A DNA stretch of 64,000 nucleotides from Mesaphorura yosii (taxonomy: Eukaryota; Arthropoda; Collembola; Poduromorpha; Tullbergiidae): positions 62,001-126,000 of the forward strand of contig WIXG01000159.1 in assembly GCA_009869945.1 (NCBI GenBank), written 5' to 3'. Below are positions 11,860 through 26,800 of the stretch, in pieces. A program made the translations under genes and the position numbers. Under the pieces are notes generated by a model. That model searched no databases. It was not told the origin of the DNA and saw only the letters and a program-made list of their open reading frames with translations. How positions within the stretch are numbered: the stretch's first letter is position 1; each line of letters begins with the position of its first letter.

Positions 11860-14800
11860 GTAAGCAAAAGTTTACTAGCAAATAATTTTTATAGCGCACT
11901 TAATTTTACAATCATGAATTCCCAACAGACCATGGGCAGGCTAAATTTTTTTCCTGCGCTTCAGTTACGTCTCGTGCCCCGACTTTTGGTTTAAGGCATA
12001 CTTTCCTCGACGGGACGGGAAGGATTAATATGAACACGCCTTAGCGCAGCGTTGGTGTTATAACTTTAGTCCCGGTTCATTGAAGGAAGCGAAGCAAGAC
12101 AAATGAGATTAATGCAAATGCAAAGTCACAATCGCATGACAAATTGGAATCATTCATCACGGAATTTGATTATAGCGCAATTATACAGACTATCGGATCC
12201 GAATCGGACTATATTTCGGTAGAATTTGAACGAAGCAATAAAATGTACATGTGTTCAAACCGCAAGGCATGAATTCAGTACGGAGAATCGGCTGAGCAGG
12301 AGAGCGAGCCTTTGTTTTCATTTTTCATCGTATGAACTTTTTGATCTCTTTAACCCTCGAAACTGTTGAAATTAAATGTGGGTCATTTAATCGGCTTTCA
12401 TCCAAGTAGAAAGGAGCTCGAATGAAAAATATAAACACAGAAATAATAGCATCATCCAAATTACGAAATTACCCTAATCTAATTTCTTTTTCTATGGACC
12501 ACCTCTTTTCACGCTGCACTGTTGTTTCTGGTCTAGTGAGCCCGACAATAACATCTGTGATTAAGCTCTGATTCCTACCCCTTCGCTTCCGCACTTATTA
12601 ATCAAACGCAGTTAAATTTAACAAAGCGGTTGAAAAATTAGATGCCTCCAAGGGCACACAGCAGCCAACGCATCAGCATCGCAATTTGTTAACGCTCGCC
12701 ACGCTACTGTTATCGTGCATGTTTAATGTGGCATGGCGCAGCAAGCGAGCAAGAGCAAGGCCAAAGGCAATCGTAATTGTAGCACGATGTTTCATGTCCA
12801 AAGAAGGAAAAATTACTTCAGAGCAGCTACAGCAAGCAAGCACTTCGAACAAATTAATTAGCTCGATTTATTTGCGTGAGATTGAAAAGGTTGCCGTAAT
12901 TCGATTCTAATTTGTAATTTGTCATCATCGCGTTGGTTGCGTTGCGAGTTGCGACGAGAAGTCATTTCACAATGTCACCAGTCAGAATTAATTTTTTACC
13001 AAATCAAGAGCGGAGCGTGGGAAGACGAAGAGCGCGTAAGCACGAGCAATTGTAACAATTGAAGCTATCTCGCTGTTCTCTGTTCTTTGTTGAGAGCGTG
13101 TCGTGTCACATGCCATAGACCACCAGGCAGGTATTGCAAAATTCGGTGTAAGAATCCTCACAATTGTAAAACTTAATTGGGCTGCTTCTCAATTAAACAG
13201 CCAAGGCTACATGATTCATGAATAGAATGCACAAATAATTCACATCATAATTGCCGGTAGAACTCTAATTTGTGAATTATGCTGACTGCCAAGCTCTGGC
13301 ATGGTTATAGTCCAAGCGTGGTTTTGAGCAAATAATGCAAATAGAGCCGTAGAGCGGTGAGCTAATGAGCTTATTAATATTCCGTGCTTCTAATGACAAA
13401 ATGATGACGCGCACTTCGACGATTTAAAAAAAATAACTTGCATTGCATGTTTCGTCGGTTTCGCTCCTGGGTCTGATAATTTACTGAATATTTGCATCGT
13501 CCTCTTCTCGCACACAGCAACAAAATCATCATTAAAATGTGGAATAATTTAGAAGCTCTAAGCTCGCAAGTCACAATTTGAACTGATGCTAACTTACAAT
13601 AATATAATTTTAATAGGAACATGACGATTATGATTACATGTTTGCCGTGCTGTCGCTGTCGTGCTCCTCCCAATTTATACACGGCGTGCTCATTTCCTGT
13701 GCTTGTATTTGTGGAAACTTAATTTCTTGTGAAAGATGTCTAAATATTATCGCCGTGCCTGCATTTTGTCGTGCCTGCCTGACACGAAACTTAATAATAG
13801 CAATGTAATTATGACACAAGATGAGTAAAGTCGAAAACTTTATTATCGTCGCCATCGCCGTCATCATCGACTCTCCACTCATTTCGGTGCGAGTTCGAGT
13901 GCCATGATCACGAATACAACTACGAATCCCATCCGTCAATGAAATGCGAGTGCGCTGCGTATCATTTGAAAGAAGGATACAAAATGTGTAATCTTCTTTC
14001 ACCTCAGTCATTATTTACAGATTAATACATGTGTTATTACCAACGCCAGCCAAAAGGGTTACATTTCCGTTTTGAGTAAATGTATATTATTTCGGGGTTC
14101 CTTTTCCTCATCCGAAGTGTTATTTATCCTCTTATTATGCCTTATTAGTCGTACTTGTGTATGACACGAAATGCGCCCTCTTCGCAGGCCGGCGCAGGAG
14201 CCCTTCTCCTTCGAACCCCTCCAACCTTGCTTGCGTGCTCGTATTTTGATATCATGTTTTATGATTATTATCTCGTAACAAGTTGAAGCAGCAGCGACAT
14301 AAACTTACATGTGTAACATGGACTCGGATTTGGCTTTCGTTTTCATGCATGCCGGATAATAACCGAAAATACTGAATTCATTTGTTGTCTGTGTCTGGCC
14401 TGATGGATCTGCTTTGTTTATATGATACTGCAATTACATTTACCGTTGCTTTCATTCGCCGCTTATGACAAAGCTTTACTGCTGTCAAACACAAAACATG
14501 ATAAAAAGTTTTGTTTGTACATTTATTGGTACGTGGCAAGAAAGTACAAGAAAAGACACCCCAAATGACAAATTGTTGCTCTACATAAAGCAACGAAAGT
14601 AATTTCTCTATCCCGAAAGCAATTATTCATTAATTGCTCTGAAAAGAAGATACCTGCCAAACCTACAAAAATGGCACGAATTATAATAATGAACTAATTT
14701 CGGGTCTTCCCTTCATTTCTTGTTAAATTGGTTCTGCAAGGTACAAATTATTATTTGCATGTGTGCAAATTGCTCGATGCGATGAAATTCCTGATTGCTG

Positions 14801-17800
14801 TCTGCTATTATAATTTGTAATTTTCTCGAACTCACTAAACATGCTGTCAGTGGCGTGGCGTGGCAGAAGAATTTGTAATTTGGCTTCTTGAATTACACAC
14901 CCACAGACACAACCGCAACATTTATCTTTTTAAGGTTGTTGAGCAAAATTAATAACACTCGTAATAACCGTAATAGCAATAACGTATCATCATCTTCATT
15001 ACTCATTCAAACTTGGATTGCAATCGTAAATTGCGGCGAACGCGAAATACGAAAGCGGAGTCCATGACAGGTGCAATGCGATGCAACAAAATAATGAGAT
15101 ATATGCGAGTTTGTGTTTGTAGGAAATTATACACTCAAAACTTGTAATTTGATAAATTATTGTTTTTCTCGCAATTATTAGCGAAAACGAAAAAAGATCG
15201 TACTGTCCACTGTGACAAGAACACAAGGCACATAGCAGTGGTGATGCGACGTGAAATTTGGCCGTGTAAAAAGGACAGGGCACTCAGAATGAAAATGAAT
15301 GAATTGACCACACACATGAAGGAGACAAGGAGCTGCTTTAGCTTTTCTCATGTTCTGTTAGGTCAAGACCTTTTATAATCCTGATAAATGATTAAGTTGT
15401 CTTGTACTTGCAGAGAAATTTGTGGAATCATCTCATCATCACAATCACCACGGTCTCCTGTCCACCGCGGACTCACCTGGCTCCTCTTCAGACACTTGCC
15501 TTACCAAGGAAGAACTTCTGAACCACGGTCACTGTTGTGACTCACCTTCGCCACCTCCACGATTCATTCCTTCAGCCACCTCAGATAATTCCCACGATAC
15601 AATTGAAGTCGTTGCGAGCTGCTCAGAAGATGGGATGAGCGAAACTCATTCGCCACCAGCGAAGCATCATCAGCAGAGCAGTCGCGCGTTTAATCGACGC
15701 AGATCATCGGGCAACGGCAGTGGGAGTGGGAAAGGGAGCAATAGCGGTACTCCGAATGACAAATCATCGTCCTCTGCATCCTCGTCCTCGCCACCGACGC
15801 CAAAGAACCCGTTGCTTGTCGAGCGGTGCAACTGCGAAGAACTGCGCCACGTCATCTGTCATTTGGAGACGAAAGAGCTGTGGGACAAGTTTCATGATTT
15901 GGGAACAGAAATGATCATTACGAAAAGTGGCAGGTAAGCATCAATACTGTCATTGTAATTACTTACTTACCTGCTGACGTGTGTGGCAGTGGCTCGGCTG
16001 GACGACTCAATCTAATTTAATAATGGAAAAATATCATAACGCATAACATTATCATTACGTTTGGCAATCATGAAACAATAATAACAATTCTAAAGTATCC
16101 AAGCATGTGATGCGAGTGGAATAACTCCACTTTATGAATGAAATTCGCCTCACAAGTCACTCGCACTCTGACATGACATGTCGTGACAATCGAATATGAT
16201 GATGCAATTGTAATAATTTTTTATAGATCGTAATTGTTGGCCAACTTGTTTTTCCGCGTAATTCGTATCATTCTCATATTTTCATATCTCACTGAAATGA
16301 AGTCAAGTTTCCCTCGTATCTGTTTCTGGTTTCGCTTTTTACGGAATTGATTCTTGCGTGTCTGGCTCACTTTTGTACTGCTCTCATTTGTTCGTCACTG
16401 AAACTTGATATTTAACGATGATGACACTTGAGTGGTTTACAGATTCTTTTTCCTTCACCTGAATGCATGCATAAAATAATTCAATCAGCCGTGCCGCATT
16501 GAATTTGCATTACCGAAATGAAGACGGTTGGCTCTGGTTGGACAAAGTAAAGGTGAAGACGAAACTAAAATAAAATGTAATGACAATGGCACGGGAACAT
16601 TCTCCTGGGGCCTATCTGTCTGCGAGTGACATGACGCAAGTGTCACTGTTTCGAAACAGGCTTCAATATCATCAAATTGCGATTATTTTTAGAAGTCTTG
16701 CATCGAGTGTACCAATACAGTTCGGCGATTTGACGACTTAAATTACTTTATGCATTACAGTCAAATTACGATGTCGGTACAGTTTTTTTTATTATTGAGG
16801 GGTGAAAGCACTAGTCAATTTGTTCGTTATATTGTGCATGAGTGACTAAATGAATGGTGATGAGATTCTTTTGTTATCGTTACGATTATTAAGCAGTAAA
16901 GCGACAGACAAAAATAGCAAAGCAGGGGCATCGATCGTGAAAGCTTGTCTCTCGTAATTGTATTTTGTATTGTAGTGCTACACACACACACGAATGGGAT
17001 ATTAAATGGGATGGAATGGGACAGATAGGCGGGGATCAGACCGGAGCCGAATTTAGCCATGCTCCTTAATTTAGTGAAAAATTTTCCGGTTTTTCGAACC
17101 TCTTGTCTATTTTAAGGCAAATATTCGAATTTTTTCAGAAACTAATAAGAACTGTGTCACAGCAAGTCCGTAACAATAAGATTGAAGCTGATTTAGTTTT
17201 TAAAAATAAGTTGAAAAAGAGGGATGCTGAGCCGCGTGACTAAATGCCGGATTAATTTAATCAGCCCATCAGACTGACCTTACTCACCCACTTAAACAAA
17301 AATCTGAACTGACGCGAAGCTTATCTCGGTGACAGTTTGCACGGCACTCATTGGCTACCACCGTTCCGAAAAGGTACAATTTGCTAGCAAAGGCTCTGTC
17401 GCCTGCCCCGCTTTCTCCGTAATCTACTCATTTAGCTCATCGGTTCATTTAATTCTGTTGGGAATTATTTTCCCTGCTGTGCTATACTCTGCGTCCATGT
17501 GGATTTAGACTTCTCTGATTGACTTGTTGTCATTGTCATTGCTCGTAGTATCTCAAATTCAATCTATTCTTGCCCCTACCACGCACCCTTCGCTCATCCT
17601 CAAACTCAATCTCAGTGCCCTGCATTTTTATTCCCCGTATTGTATTGATTTGTACTTTCGGGATTTTGCCAAATTGAGTTTCTCACGCGCATCGGATCAC
17701 AGAAATTAGTATCATGCATGGCATTTCACACGAGCTGCATAAATGTTTTAACAACCTCAGCTTGCGTCATGTCGGGAAAGTTTGCGTGAATTTGTATGAC

Positions 17801-20800
17801 AATTCTGACAAGTTTATGTCTTGTCATGCATAATTGTGCATGGAGCTGGATGTGGGTTGGAGACCGAGCTCACCCCAAGTGTCAGTGTGGAGTGCGGCTA
17901 ACTGAACTAACAACAACAAATCTAATTTTAAGTGACACTCGCCTGATCGACAACATAATGATATTACTCCACACCGCCACCGTGCGTGCATACACAATTC
18001 CATTACCACCAAGGGTGAGCTAATAAAAGCCAAAGCCAAACTTATCCCATTAACATTTACACTCGCAGGATGCCGAAGTGTCGGATAATTTTATTAGCCA
18101 ACATATTCTGTCGTGTCATGTCAGGCGTCAGCGTCAAGCCTGATGCTGAGCCCGAGGAAGGGCCGACCGTAGCGATTGCGATGTACACGTTTACGCCTTA
18201 CCGAAATAGGACGCAATTTGGATGCTCTCGTAATCAACTTAGCAAATTCACGTAATGGATCGTGCTTGGCCTCGGACGGGAGTCACACTAAATATTAATA
18301 GACTCGTGGTGTATTAACATGTCAAGCCACAACGCACGTAGTGTGGATTCGTAAAAAAGTCCTTTTCCATTCGGGCAAATTACGAACCGCACAAATTACA
18401 TTCACAGCATCACAGCGAAGGCGAAGCAGCGCAAAGCGAAGCGACCGCTGAATATGTTTATTTAATGTTATTCACCAAAACTTTTCGTAAATTGGGTCCT
18501 CATACGACCTGATTATTTATTTACGAGACATTTACTCCGAATTCCCGTACTCAAATATGCATGTAGCATTACATTAAGTGTTGTAATAATATTAAGCGCG
18601 ACTCGCGCCTTCCGCAAGAAATTCATTTTTATTTGCTAGCATAAAGTCAAGTGAATTTTAAGTGCCAGGTTCAACCGCAGCATAGCAAAGCGAAGCGAAG
18701 GCTGGGACATTTTTGAATGCGGACACTGGCGCAGAATTTTAAGCAATGCGCTGTGGTGATGGTGATGTATGACTAACGAAAGAGATCTATTGTCGCTTAC
18801 ATTTTTTGTACTTCGTCCTCGACGTCCATGAAATATGCATTCTCCACTTTCCAGTAAAATTGTGAGATGTACGTCGTGCGCTGTTACTACTTCCTACCGT
18901 TTGATGTGTTAAGATGGAGAAGGGAACCCATTCATTATATTTTTTACACCACGAAATTTTTCTCGGTTTGTCGCTCTCTATCCTTCAGCATGCCAATTTG
19001 ACAGACATTCTCGCTTCCTACTCACTGCATACTGCTTGTTAGACGGGAGCGAGTGAAGTGCGAGAAGAATCGTAAAAAGGTGTGTTGGTACTGGACCGAA
19101 TTTAAATTTTATAACAGAATTTATGTGGCCAAGCCCAAGCGTTGCGTTACGTTGTTTGGATAATTTTTATTAAACGAGAAGGGAAATGAGAATAAAATGT
19201 GGGCAATGGACATGGTTCATATTTTCTTAATTTAGAAGCTGAAACTGTTCTCTATGCTGGAGGTAATCCAGCTAGGTACTGAAACACAACCAATTTGTTA
19301 AGCTCGGTCACTTATGTATGTTTACTGGGACCGAAACAAATTAACGCATAATTGGACATGGTGTCATTTAATTGATGACGAGTCAAAGTTGTATCCTCTA
19401 CAATCATCATATTAAGTTTAGGCAGACAATAAGTCAAGTGCTTTTCGTGTGTTCAACGCGTCATAAATCCATAAATCGTCTTGACCCTTCTCTCGCATTG
19501 TTGTAACAATCAGAAAAACAAACAGGGAGCACTCGCAGTCGAGAATTAAGCGATACCTTGAAAAATTAAAGCTGCCACAAGATTCAAATCCGAATGATGT
19601 ACGGTCCACCCGAACCTACTGAAGTGTTACATTTTCACACACATCAACTGCTCATAGTCGTACTCGTACGCACTTTTACACGCAGCGAGTGCGCAAACGC
19701 TATACGGAGTAGCGAAGCTTTCAAAGGGCGAATGAATTATGACCATCTTTTCCGTCTGTGTATCCAACACGGAGAGAAAGAGAATGAATGACCGTGCCGT
19801 AAAGTGCACATGCACAAGCACAGCATCGGACACGGAGCAGAATAAATATATTCACTGCTGTGCACTTAAATTATGATGGAAATGAAAAAGATGAAGTGCC
19901 TATCAAAATGATAAAAAATAGAAGCTTCTGAATCTCATCTTGACAATCGCGTCTTGGTTGGTGTTCCTTTTGACTCTTTTACTCCTATGCATGCTCGGAT
20001 CCTTTGCAAGAGTACGCATATGCTGGTCTTTTGTATAGATTTGTGTACTGCATTGTGTGCTATCTGATCAGAATACGGCGCGATGATGATGTCCTTTTTA
20101 CAATACATATTTCACAGACTCAGCGACCAGGACACGTCTCTTCGTCCGTACATTCGGTGCGTTGTCTGTGACTGACTGAATTTCTTATAATTGAATTCTT
20201 GTATGAAAATTATTCAAGAAAATTACAAGTCAAATATTTGTGTGTGACAACAACAGTTCACAGTCACAGTTTCTTATAAAATATGCTCCTTGCGCATTGC
20301 GTGCCAGTATTTACGATCACGATGGTGAAGGACTCACGCAGTGCAGCTCCGGCTTCTGTACTGCTCGATGAAGTGTCTCATATTTTATACTAACACATTT
20401 ATTTTGAATTCTCATCAGTGTGTCCACTCCGTCACTGCGTGCGCAGGAAAACACCCGGGAGTTCACCAGCGCAGTGGCATGCATTCATATGCATTTGCAT
20501 AAATCTTGTAAATGAATGAGGAGAGTCCTGAAGGAATTCCTCGAGGAAGGGTTCAGAGGCCAACATCGTTCAAAGTGTTCGCTAGCAGCAAATTCAGTAA
20601 AACCAATACAAAAGCAGGGAAGCCACGGCTGGCTCACTGCTTTAAAGTAAAAGAAACCCCAGGCCCAGGGCAGCATGGTTTAGTTCATAGTTCCATTGGC
20701 AGTAGTCAGGATAAAATAATAATGATAGAAATGAAATGAGAAGAGTTGGCAGACAGACAGAACTCAAGACAGTTGTGATAACCATTAACACCATTGAGGA

Positions 20801-23800
20801 AATAAGGTGAAAACTTGTGCCGTGTTATGCATTATGAAAGCAGGCAATTTGTGATTCGGAGCAGCAAGGCGAGGAGCAGCGTGCAGCGGCAGCGTGAGAG
20901 GAACATGGCGAAATATAAGTGTAAAAGTTAAATAGAGTTGATTTGAAAAGTTTGACTGGTTCGCTCTCGCTGCCAGCGCGAGCTTATCTACCTAAGCTGT
21001 GCCAAGCGCAGGCTTTGCGATGCGAAGTTGCTGAGACGAGCTCAATATTGTATCATGTTCCAAATTGTTTTCTCTCTACGCTCGCATTTGTTCATCTCGT
21101 CGTGCAGCTTTCATGGCTGCCTTGCCTTTTTCCACGCAGTAGCAGCAGCAGCACAACGCGAACGTGGAAATGTACTGACAACAATCCTAAAAATTTATTT
21201 CCTCTTTCGTTATTCTCTTCTCACCCGACCAGCAGCACTAAAAATATATGAGGCCGTTCCATTTTCTACGTGCCAGGTTCTGGCTCAGGTTTGTGATCCC
21301 TGCAAAATAAAGTTGTCTTTCATTTCGAAAGTGAGAACTTGCTAACCTTTTAGCCGAATGAAATATTGATACTGCGAAATACTTGGCCCAACACAGTCAG
21401 GCTGCTCTGGCTGCCTGGTGCACGCAAAACCTTATATTTTAACCGTCAAGAAAAGTTTGATCTTTCGTCCTGAAATACAAAAGACAGAAATTGTCATCTC
21501 CGCCATACTACGCATTGCACGCCGTAGAAAGTCGTCGACTAGTTGACAATCAGTCGTATTTCTAATGCAAGGCAGAAAGCAGCGAATTCAAGTCCCTAAC
21601 GGCACAAAACTCGGGACGCTGCTTTTGCCACTGCAAACTACGATGGCGGTGAAAGTGATGGACTAGGTACAAATGCATTAAAAAGGTAATGACTTGACAC
21701 ATCAGCAGAAAGCGGAAAACCTGACAAATACATATTGGTCTGGGTGAAAAGTCATTTGTTCCTGGCGCACCGAGAAGGCAGCAGTACGGTTTTCAGTCTT
21801 TCTCAGTTCCAAGTTCCAGTAGCCAGTAACTTGGTTTTGCTCTTTCTATGGAGGAAGTAGGAACTAAGAAGAAGTTTACTGCGTCTCGCTCTCCCCTTTC
21901 TACCACGGTCATGCGTATTTAAATGCCGAGTAGATTGGCAATGGAGAATGCTCTTAAGCATTCCTCCACTCGGCGCTATGCTGCTGCTCTGGTCGTATTG
22001 ATCAATATTTCAGCATCCAACTCGGCAAACGGCAAAGCAGCGGCGGATATCCTGAAGCGGACAATATGGAAGCCCAGCTTGTATTTGTGCACGTTTCCTT
22101 TTGCTCTTAAACCCCTGTTTTGTTCTGTGTTTAAAATTCTAACGGATGGCCAACGACCTTCTTCATGATGATATCACGTCATCGTCGTCATCTTGCCTAC
22201 AGTAAAGACACTGATAAATGCGAACGTGGCATTTTAAAGAATGCGCAGATTTGAATCTGAATGATAACTTTTTGTCACTTTTATTATGCTGCATTTTACA
22301 ACATGTAAATTAGGAGCCGAAGCAGGGGCATTGAAATGTGCGAAATAACGCCGTAACTCATTTCGACCCACAAGAATTGCAGCGCGACTTGCAAAACTGC
22401 TTTCCTGGCTGGGTTTGGACAACAATTACCATAAATTAAAGCATGTTTTTGTGAAGAATAAATTCCTGGCTGCGATAAAGTGTGAATTTAGCGAAAAAAA
22501 TTAATAATAAAAAAATTACAATGGGAGCCGGTGATTTGTGGGAAAGATGCGACGTGAGTTTTTGGCCGAGCTTGTTTGTAGCGTGGCATAAATACTTGTA
22601 TTTCATAAAACCGCCGCCGTCCGCATTGACTGGTCACCATTTTAGCCCAGACTCATGGACAATGCGGTTCTACGCCAAATCACCCGCAAATATAAAAGAA
22701 AAGTTTGAGTGGGCCATTTATTTTAGTGCTGCCCGTACAAAAGTCGGAGCGTCGATGCGCGACCATTAACAGTTTCTAATTTCAGTTTTGGCAGATAATT
22801 TACGCCAAAGTTTCCATCATCAAGAGGCACAGTTTCATCGAAACAGCAACACATTGCGACTTACCAAGCGAGTAGTCGCGTCGAAGAGTTTTGGGGTACG
22901 GGAAAAGAAGAGTTTAACTTTTTGCTAACTTTACAACTCTTTTACAATGATTTTATCTTTTTTCTCCACCGTCAGCTACTTTTCCACCATAAAGTAAAAC
23001 GTAAAAGCCAAAGCCGGCCTTAAATGCGCCAGCACAGCACAGAAGAAGCAGCAGCAGCAGTATATTACGACGGCGGTTCTTATCTTTACGATGTAAAATT
23101 CCAAATGGATGCGGGCACGGAGCGCAGGCAGGCAGGCAGGCAAGATGAAAATTCTCATTTCATCTAGACTCTTCGCCACTCTTCAGCTTCACTCCAGCTC
23201 CCGAGACACGGGCAGCGCAGTCGAGAGATGAAACGAGAGAAAAATACTTCATTCGATTTATTACTTTACTTTGCTTCTATCTCCACTGTGTCGGAGTGAG
23301 AATGGCTGAGTTAAGTTAAGTTTAAAGTTTATGCACACTGCGATGGATAATAATGTGCCATGAGCTTCACTCCACGCGCTCACCCGGGTAATAACTGCGC
23401 CAGGCCTCATGCCTGCCTGCCATGCAATGGCTCCTGGGTTACTCTAATAGCAAATCCGCGCATACATTATCCTCCTATCTTCACGGAACGCGGCAAGTAA
23501 TATGTTTTCGGTATTATCAGCTTCAACAACGGGATCCGCGTCCACATCCACGCCATGACTCCTCTTCCACTTTTACTGACTCCATTTTATCTTATCCTCT
23601 TTTGCACAGCATCTCGTGCTTGGTTTTTGTCCTCAAACTTCCTCACACTTTACTAGGAAACTTTTTCCACAACTCAAGCACTTTTTACCCATTTACGCGC
23701 TCTCGCTTCCCGTGTAGCGCTGCAGAAACTTCTTCCAGCATTAAAGCGTTTTAAGCTGTTTGGAACAGCCTGGCACTTCATGTGTGAAATTTATTATCGA

Positions 23801-26800
23801 AATTTTGGGTGCGTGCGAGCTAAAACGAAAAATGAGTGAGTGAGCAGTGAAATGTTTTAATTAAAGTCATCTCGCGCCGCAGAGGCAGCCTTTCAATACA
23901 GCGCAGTTAACGAATAGGATCGTTAGGAGCACATGCCAGCCATTTCCTGGTTCATGCTCGTCCAAATTTCGTCAAGTTAAATTAAGAGATGTGCGCGATA
24001 AAGATGAGAGAACATTTTTTCGCATTTTCATGTTAACGGAAAGTCGTTCGGCAAGCCGAGTTGCTGAGGCGAGACACGAGAGCGAAAGAAGGCTGTTGTC
24101 ATCATCATCATGCTCAGTGACTGGTCGTGGTCGTTGACTATCGGCATGCCGTGTCGCATGAAGCATGTGCCATACATTGCACGGCAAGCAAAGCAGGCAT
24201 AAAGGAAAGGGGAACGAGTTTGACGCTGCGTTGAGTAAGAAAGATTCGTCGTCGTCAACCATTTGTGGTATTTTTGTTTGACGAGGCGGAGCAGATCGTT
24301 AAAGTGATGGGAAAGACGCTAACGAGCTTTCCACATTCACATTCACAGTGCACAGACTTTTTTCGCGCGAAACTTGCAAACGTGCTGATTGGTAAGAAGT
24401 TTTCGTGCATACACGAACACAATAGCATCGGCATGTGGGGACAGAGACGAGGCAGGGCACGGGCTCGGACAAAGAAAGAAAAGCAGTTAAGCAGTGCGGA
24501 ATCATTATCGTGAAAGGAATCCATTTCACAGGCTCGGAAAAAGAACTCGGTTTTTAACAACCAGCGACGACGACATGGACATAAGATCTTCGTCGATGTT
24601 CGTTTTCCCCTTTTATGTCATCTGGAATGGAATGTGTTGTGACTTGAACTGCTCAGTTGCTCATTACCGCACGGGATGATTTTATCTCCGGCGGTCTGTG
24701 CTTCTGTTGCTGCTACCCTGAAATTATATTTAATGTGATGTAACGGAATGAAATACTACTGTACTGTGTGCTCCTGCGTTTATGCACCCGAAGCACGTTG
24801 AATATTGCGAGAAATGAACTCACGGAGCACGACTAATAATAGCAATAATGATCGTCATTACACCGAAAGAGCGGCACTTGAAACCAAACCCAAATCCGCT
24901 TGCCACTTCCTCGTACTGCACAAGTATTTGATGAAAACTGTGCTGTCTTCAAATTTGAATCTGCATCCATTCAGATCTGATGATGTGTTGTACGTGTGTT
25001 TAAAGTACGTGACACATTCTTGAAACTAGCATTCCGCATCCGCAGCCAAAAATGTGTGTAGAAATTCACGCATAAAGACTAGACGCGAAAATATGTGCTG
25101 GTAATTCTCATGCAAGCTTTTATTGGCACAGGCTCCCAATCATCGATGCATCGAAATCTGGCACCCGCACGTGTGCTCGTGCCCGTGCCATGTGGATTAA
25201 ATACGTGTAGATTAGTTGTGAAATAGTTCCACTCGCGTCAATATTAATGTTTTACAGCCCAGCGATCGTTGTCACTAAATCGCGATGAAGCCATGAAGGC
25301 ATTATGCTGCTCTCAAAGCTGGCAGCCGGTTGCCATTGCTTGCCGGATTGAAATCGTGCCAAGCCGAATTTTATAGTTTGCATTTATCTTGTCCTGAAAC
25401 TCAAGTCAACCGTTAAACTCATGTTGATATCACTTTTGCCTCGCACGGGGCCATGTTTTATTAGTTTGAATTTATCTTGTTTCGACTTATCTTGTTTCGA
25501 GCAGGAGGATGTTTCCCACCGTTCGCGTCTCCTTCACAGGACTTCCGGCTGAGAAGCGCTACGCCGTGCTCCTGGACATTGTACCTGTGGACAACAAACG
25601 CTACCGCTACGCGTACCATCGCTCTTCCTGGCTGGTTGCTGGCAAGGCGGATCCACCAGCACCGGCCCGACTCCACATTCATCCAGACTCGCCGTTCACG
25701 GGAGAACAGATCCGGAAGCAAGTCGTCAGCTTTGAGAAGGTTAAACTCACGAATAACGAGCTAGACAAACATGGTCATGTAAGTACGCTCTTGAAACTCT
25801 TCAAATTCCACTTATTTATGGGTCAAAGGTTAAAGTGAAGGCAATAACTCGGGCACTTCAGAACACCAGCAACCAAGAATGGGAAACTATACGGTTCCAA
25901 GCGCTTATTTTGTTACCTCAAAACGAATTCATTTAGCTTTGAGATTAACCAGAAGCAATTGCGATTCATTTTCATAAACTTTTAACAACACCGCGCCGCA
26001 GCTCATGCTTGCGCTAAAATTCACTCAAGCCATACAGCGACGGCAATTCAATTTATGATGGCAGAGTTTAGTAAAAGCGTGTCCAAATTAGTAAAGTAAT
26101 TTAGTAAAAGAAATACTTTAGTTGCATTTGCAATTACTGGACTTTGGATTTTAAAATGAAATGTAAACAAATTACATAGTATTTTCTGTTTTGTTTGCCT
26201 CAAAAGCAGCTGGTGCTGAACTCGATGCACCGTTATCAGCCGCGGATCCATCTGGTTCAATGGCGGGAGGGCATCATGGCGAATGGTGCATTCGTGAGTG
26301 AACTGGAGTCGGAGTACTTTCGCACATTCATTTTTCCAGAGACCGTCTTCACTGCAGTTACCGCATATCAAAACCAATTGGTAAGTCCAATCTTCGAGTC
26401 CCGAGTAGTCTTTAATTGCTTCAGCTAATGCAGCTTTCCTCTCTGTGCTTGAGTAGCTCGAGTAAATCGATCTCTCCAGGCCTTCCTACGTATTTAGGCG
26501 ATAAAAGTCGAACTCTGATGGACATACAGCAATGCCCCATTGTTCACTGATCTTGGTTCAAATTAGGCTACACAAAGTGCCTCCCTGCCTCCGCTCGCTA
26601 TTTTACACTTCGTCATAAAAGAAAGTGGAATAAAAATTCAGGGCATGATTTTGATTGAAGTGTGCACCGGAAAGATTTACATTAGCGTATGCATAGAGAT
26701 CAATATAATAGCACGCCCAATTTCAAAAGGCAGCATACAATAATTGTAATCCTGATGGAATTTTATTGTGAATTCATCGTGTGTGATTCTGTTGCTCCGC

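Larger units (their letters stand above)
15934..25504 (+). other. Gene 1 intron 2 (9.57 kb, longest)
   Basis: Starts GTAAGC and ends TTTCGAGCAG. It interrupts the T-box between SGR and RMFP (Arg codon split AG|G). It contains two copies of GCAAAGCGAAGCGA (18,431 and 18,685), a GGCA repeat at 23,124 and a short CA run at 16,980. No exon or RNA gene is supported. As the largest intron of a developmental regulator it is a natural place to look for enhancers; this is inference. Confidence 0.8.

Noticed and set aside
13880-13910. GAGTTCGAGTGCC resembling a tRNA T-arm
   Set aside because: No upstream A box or paired acceptor stem.
13634-14011. 125-codon minus-strand open frame in gene 1 intron 1
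   Set aside because: No similarity to any family I know and no splice or promoter context. Likely chance.
18411-18700. GCGAA-rich blocks as a possible transposon or CRISPR-like array
   Set aside because: Only two 14-base copies, no regular spacing, terminal repeats or coding capacity.
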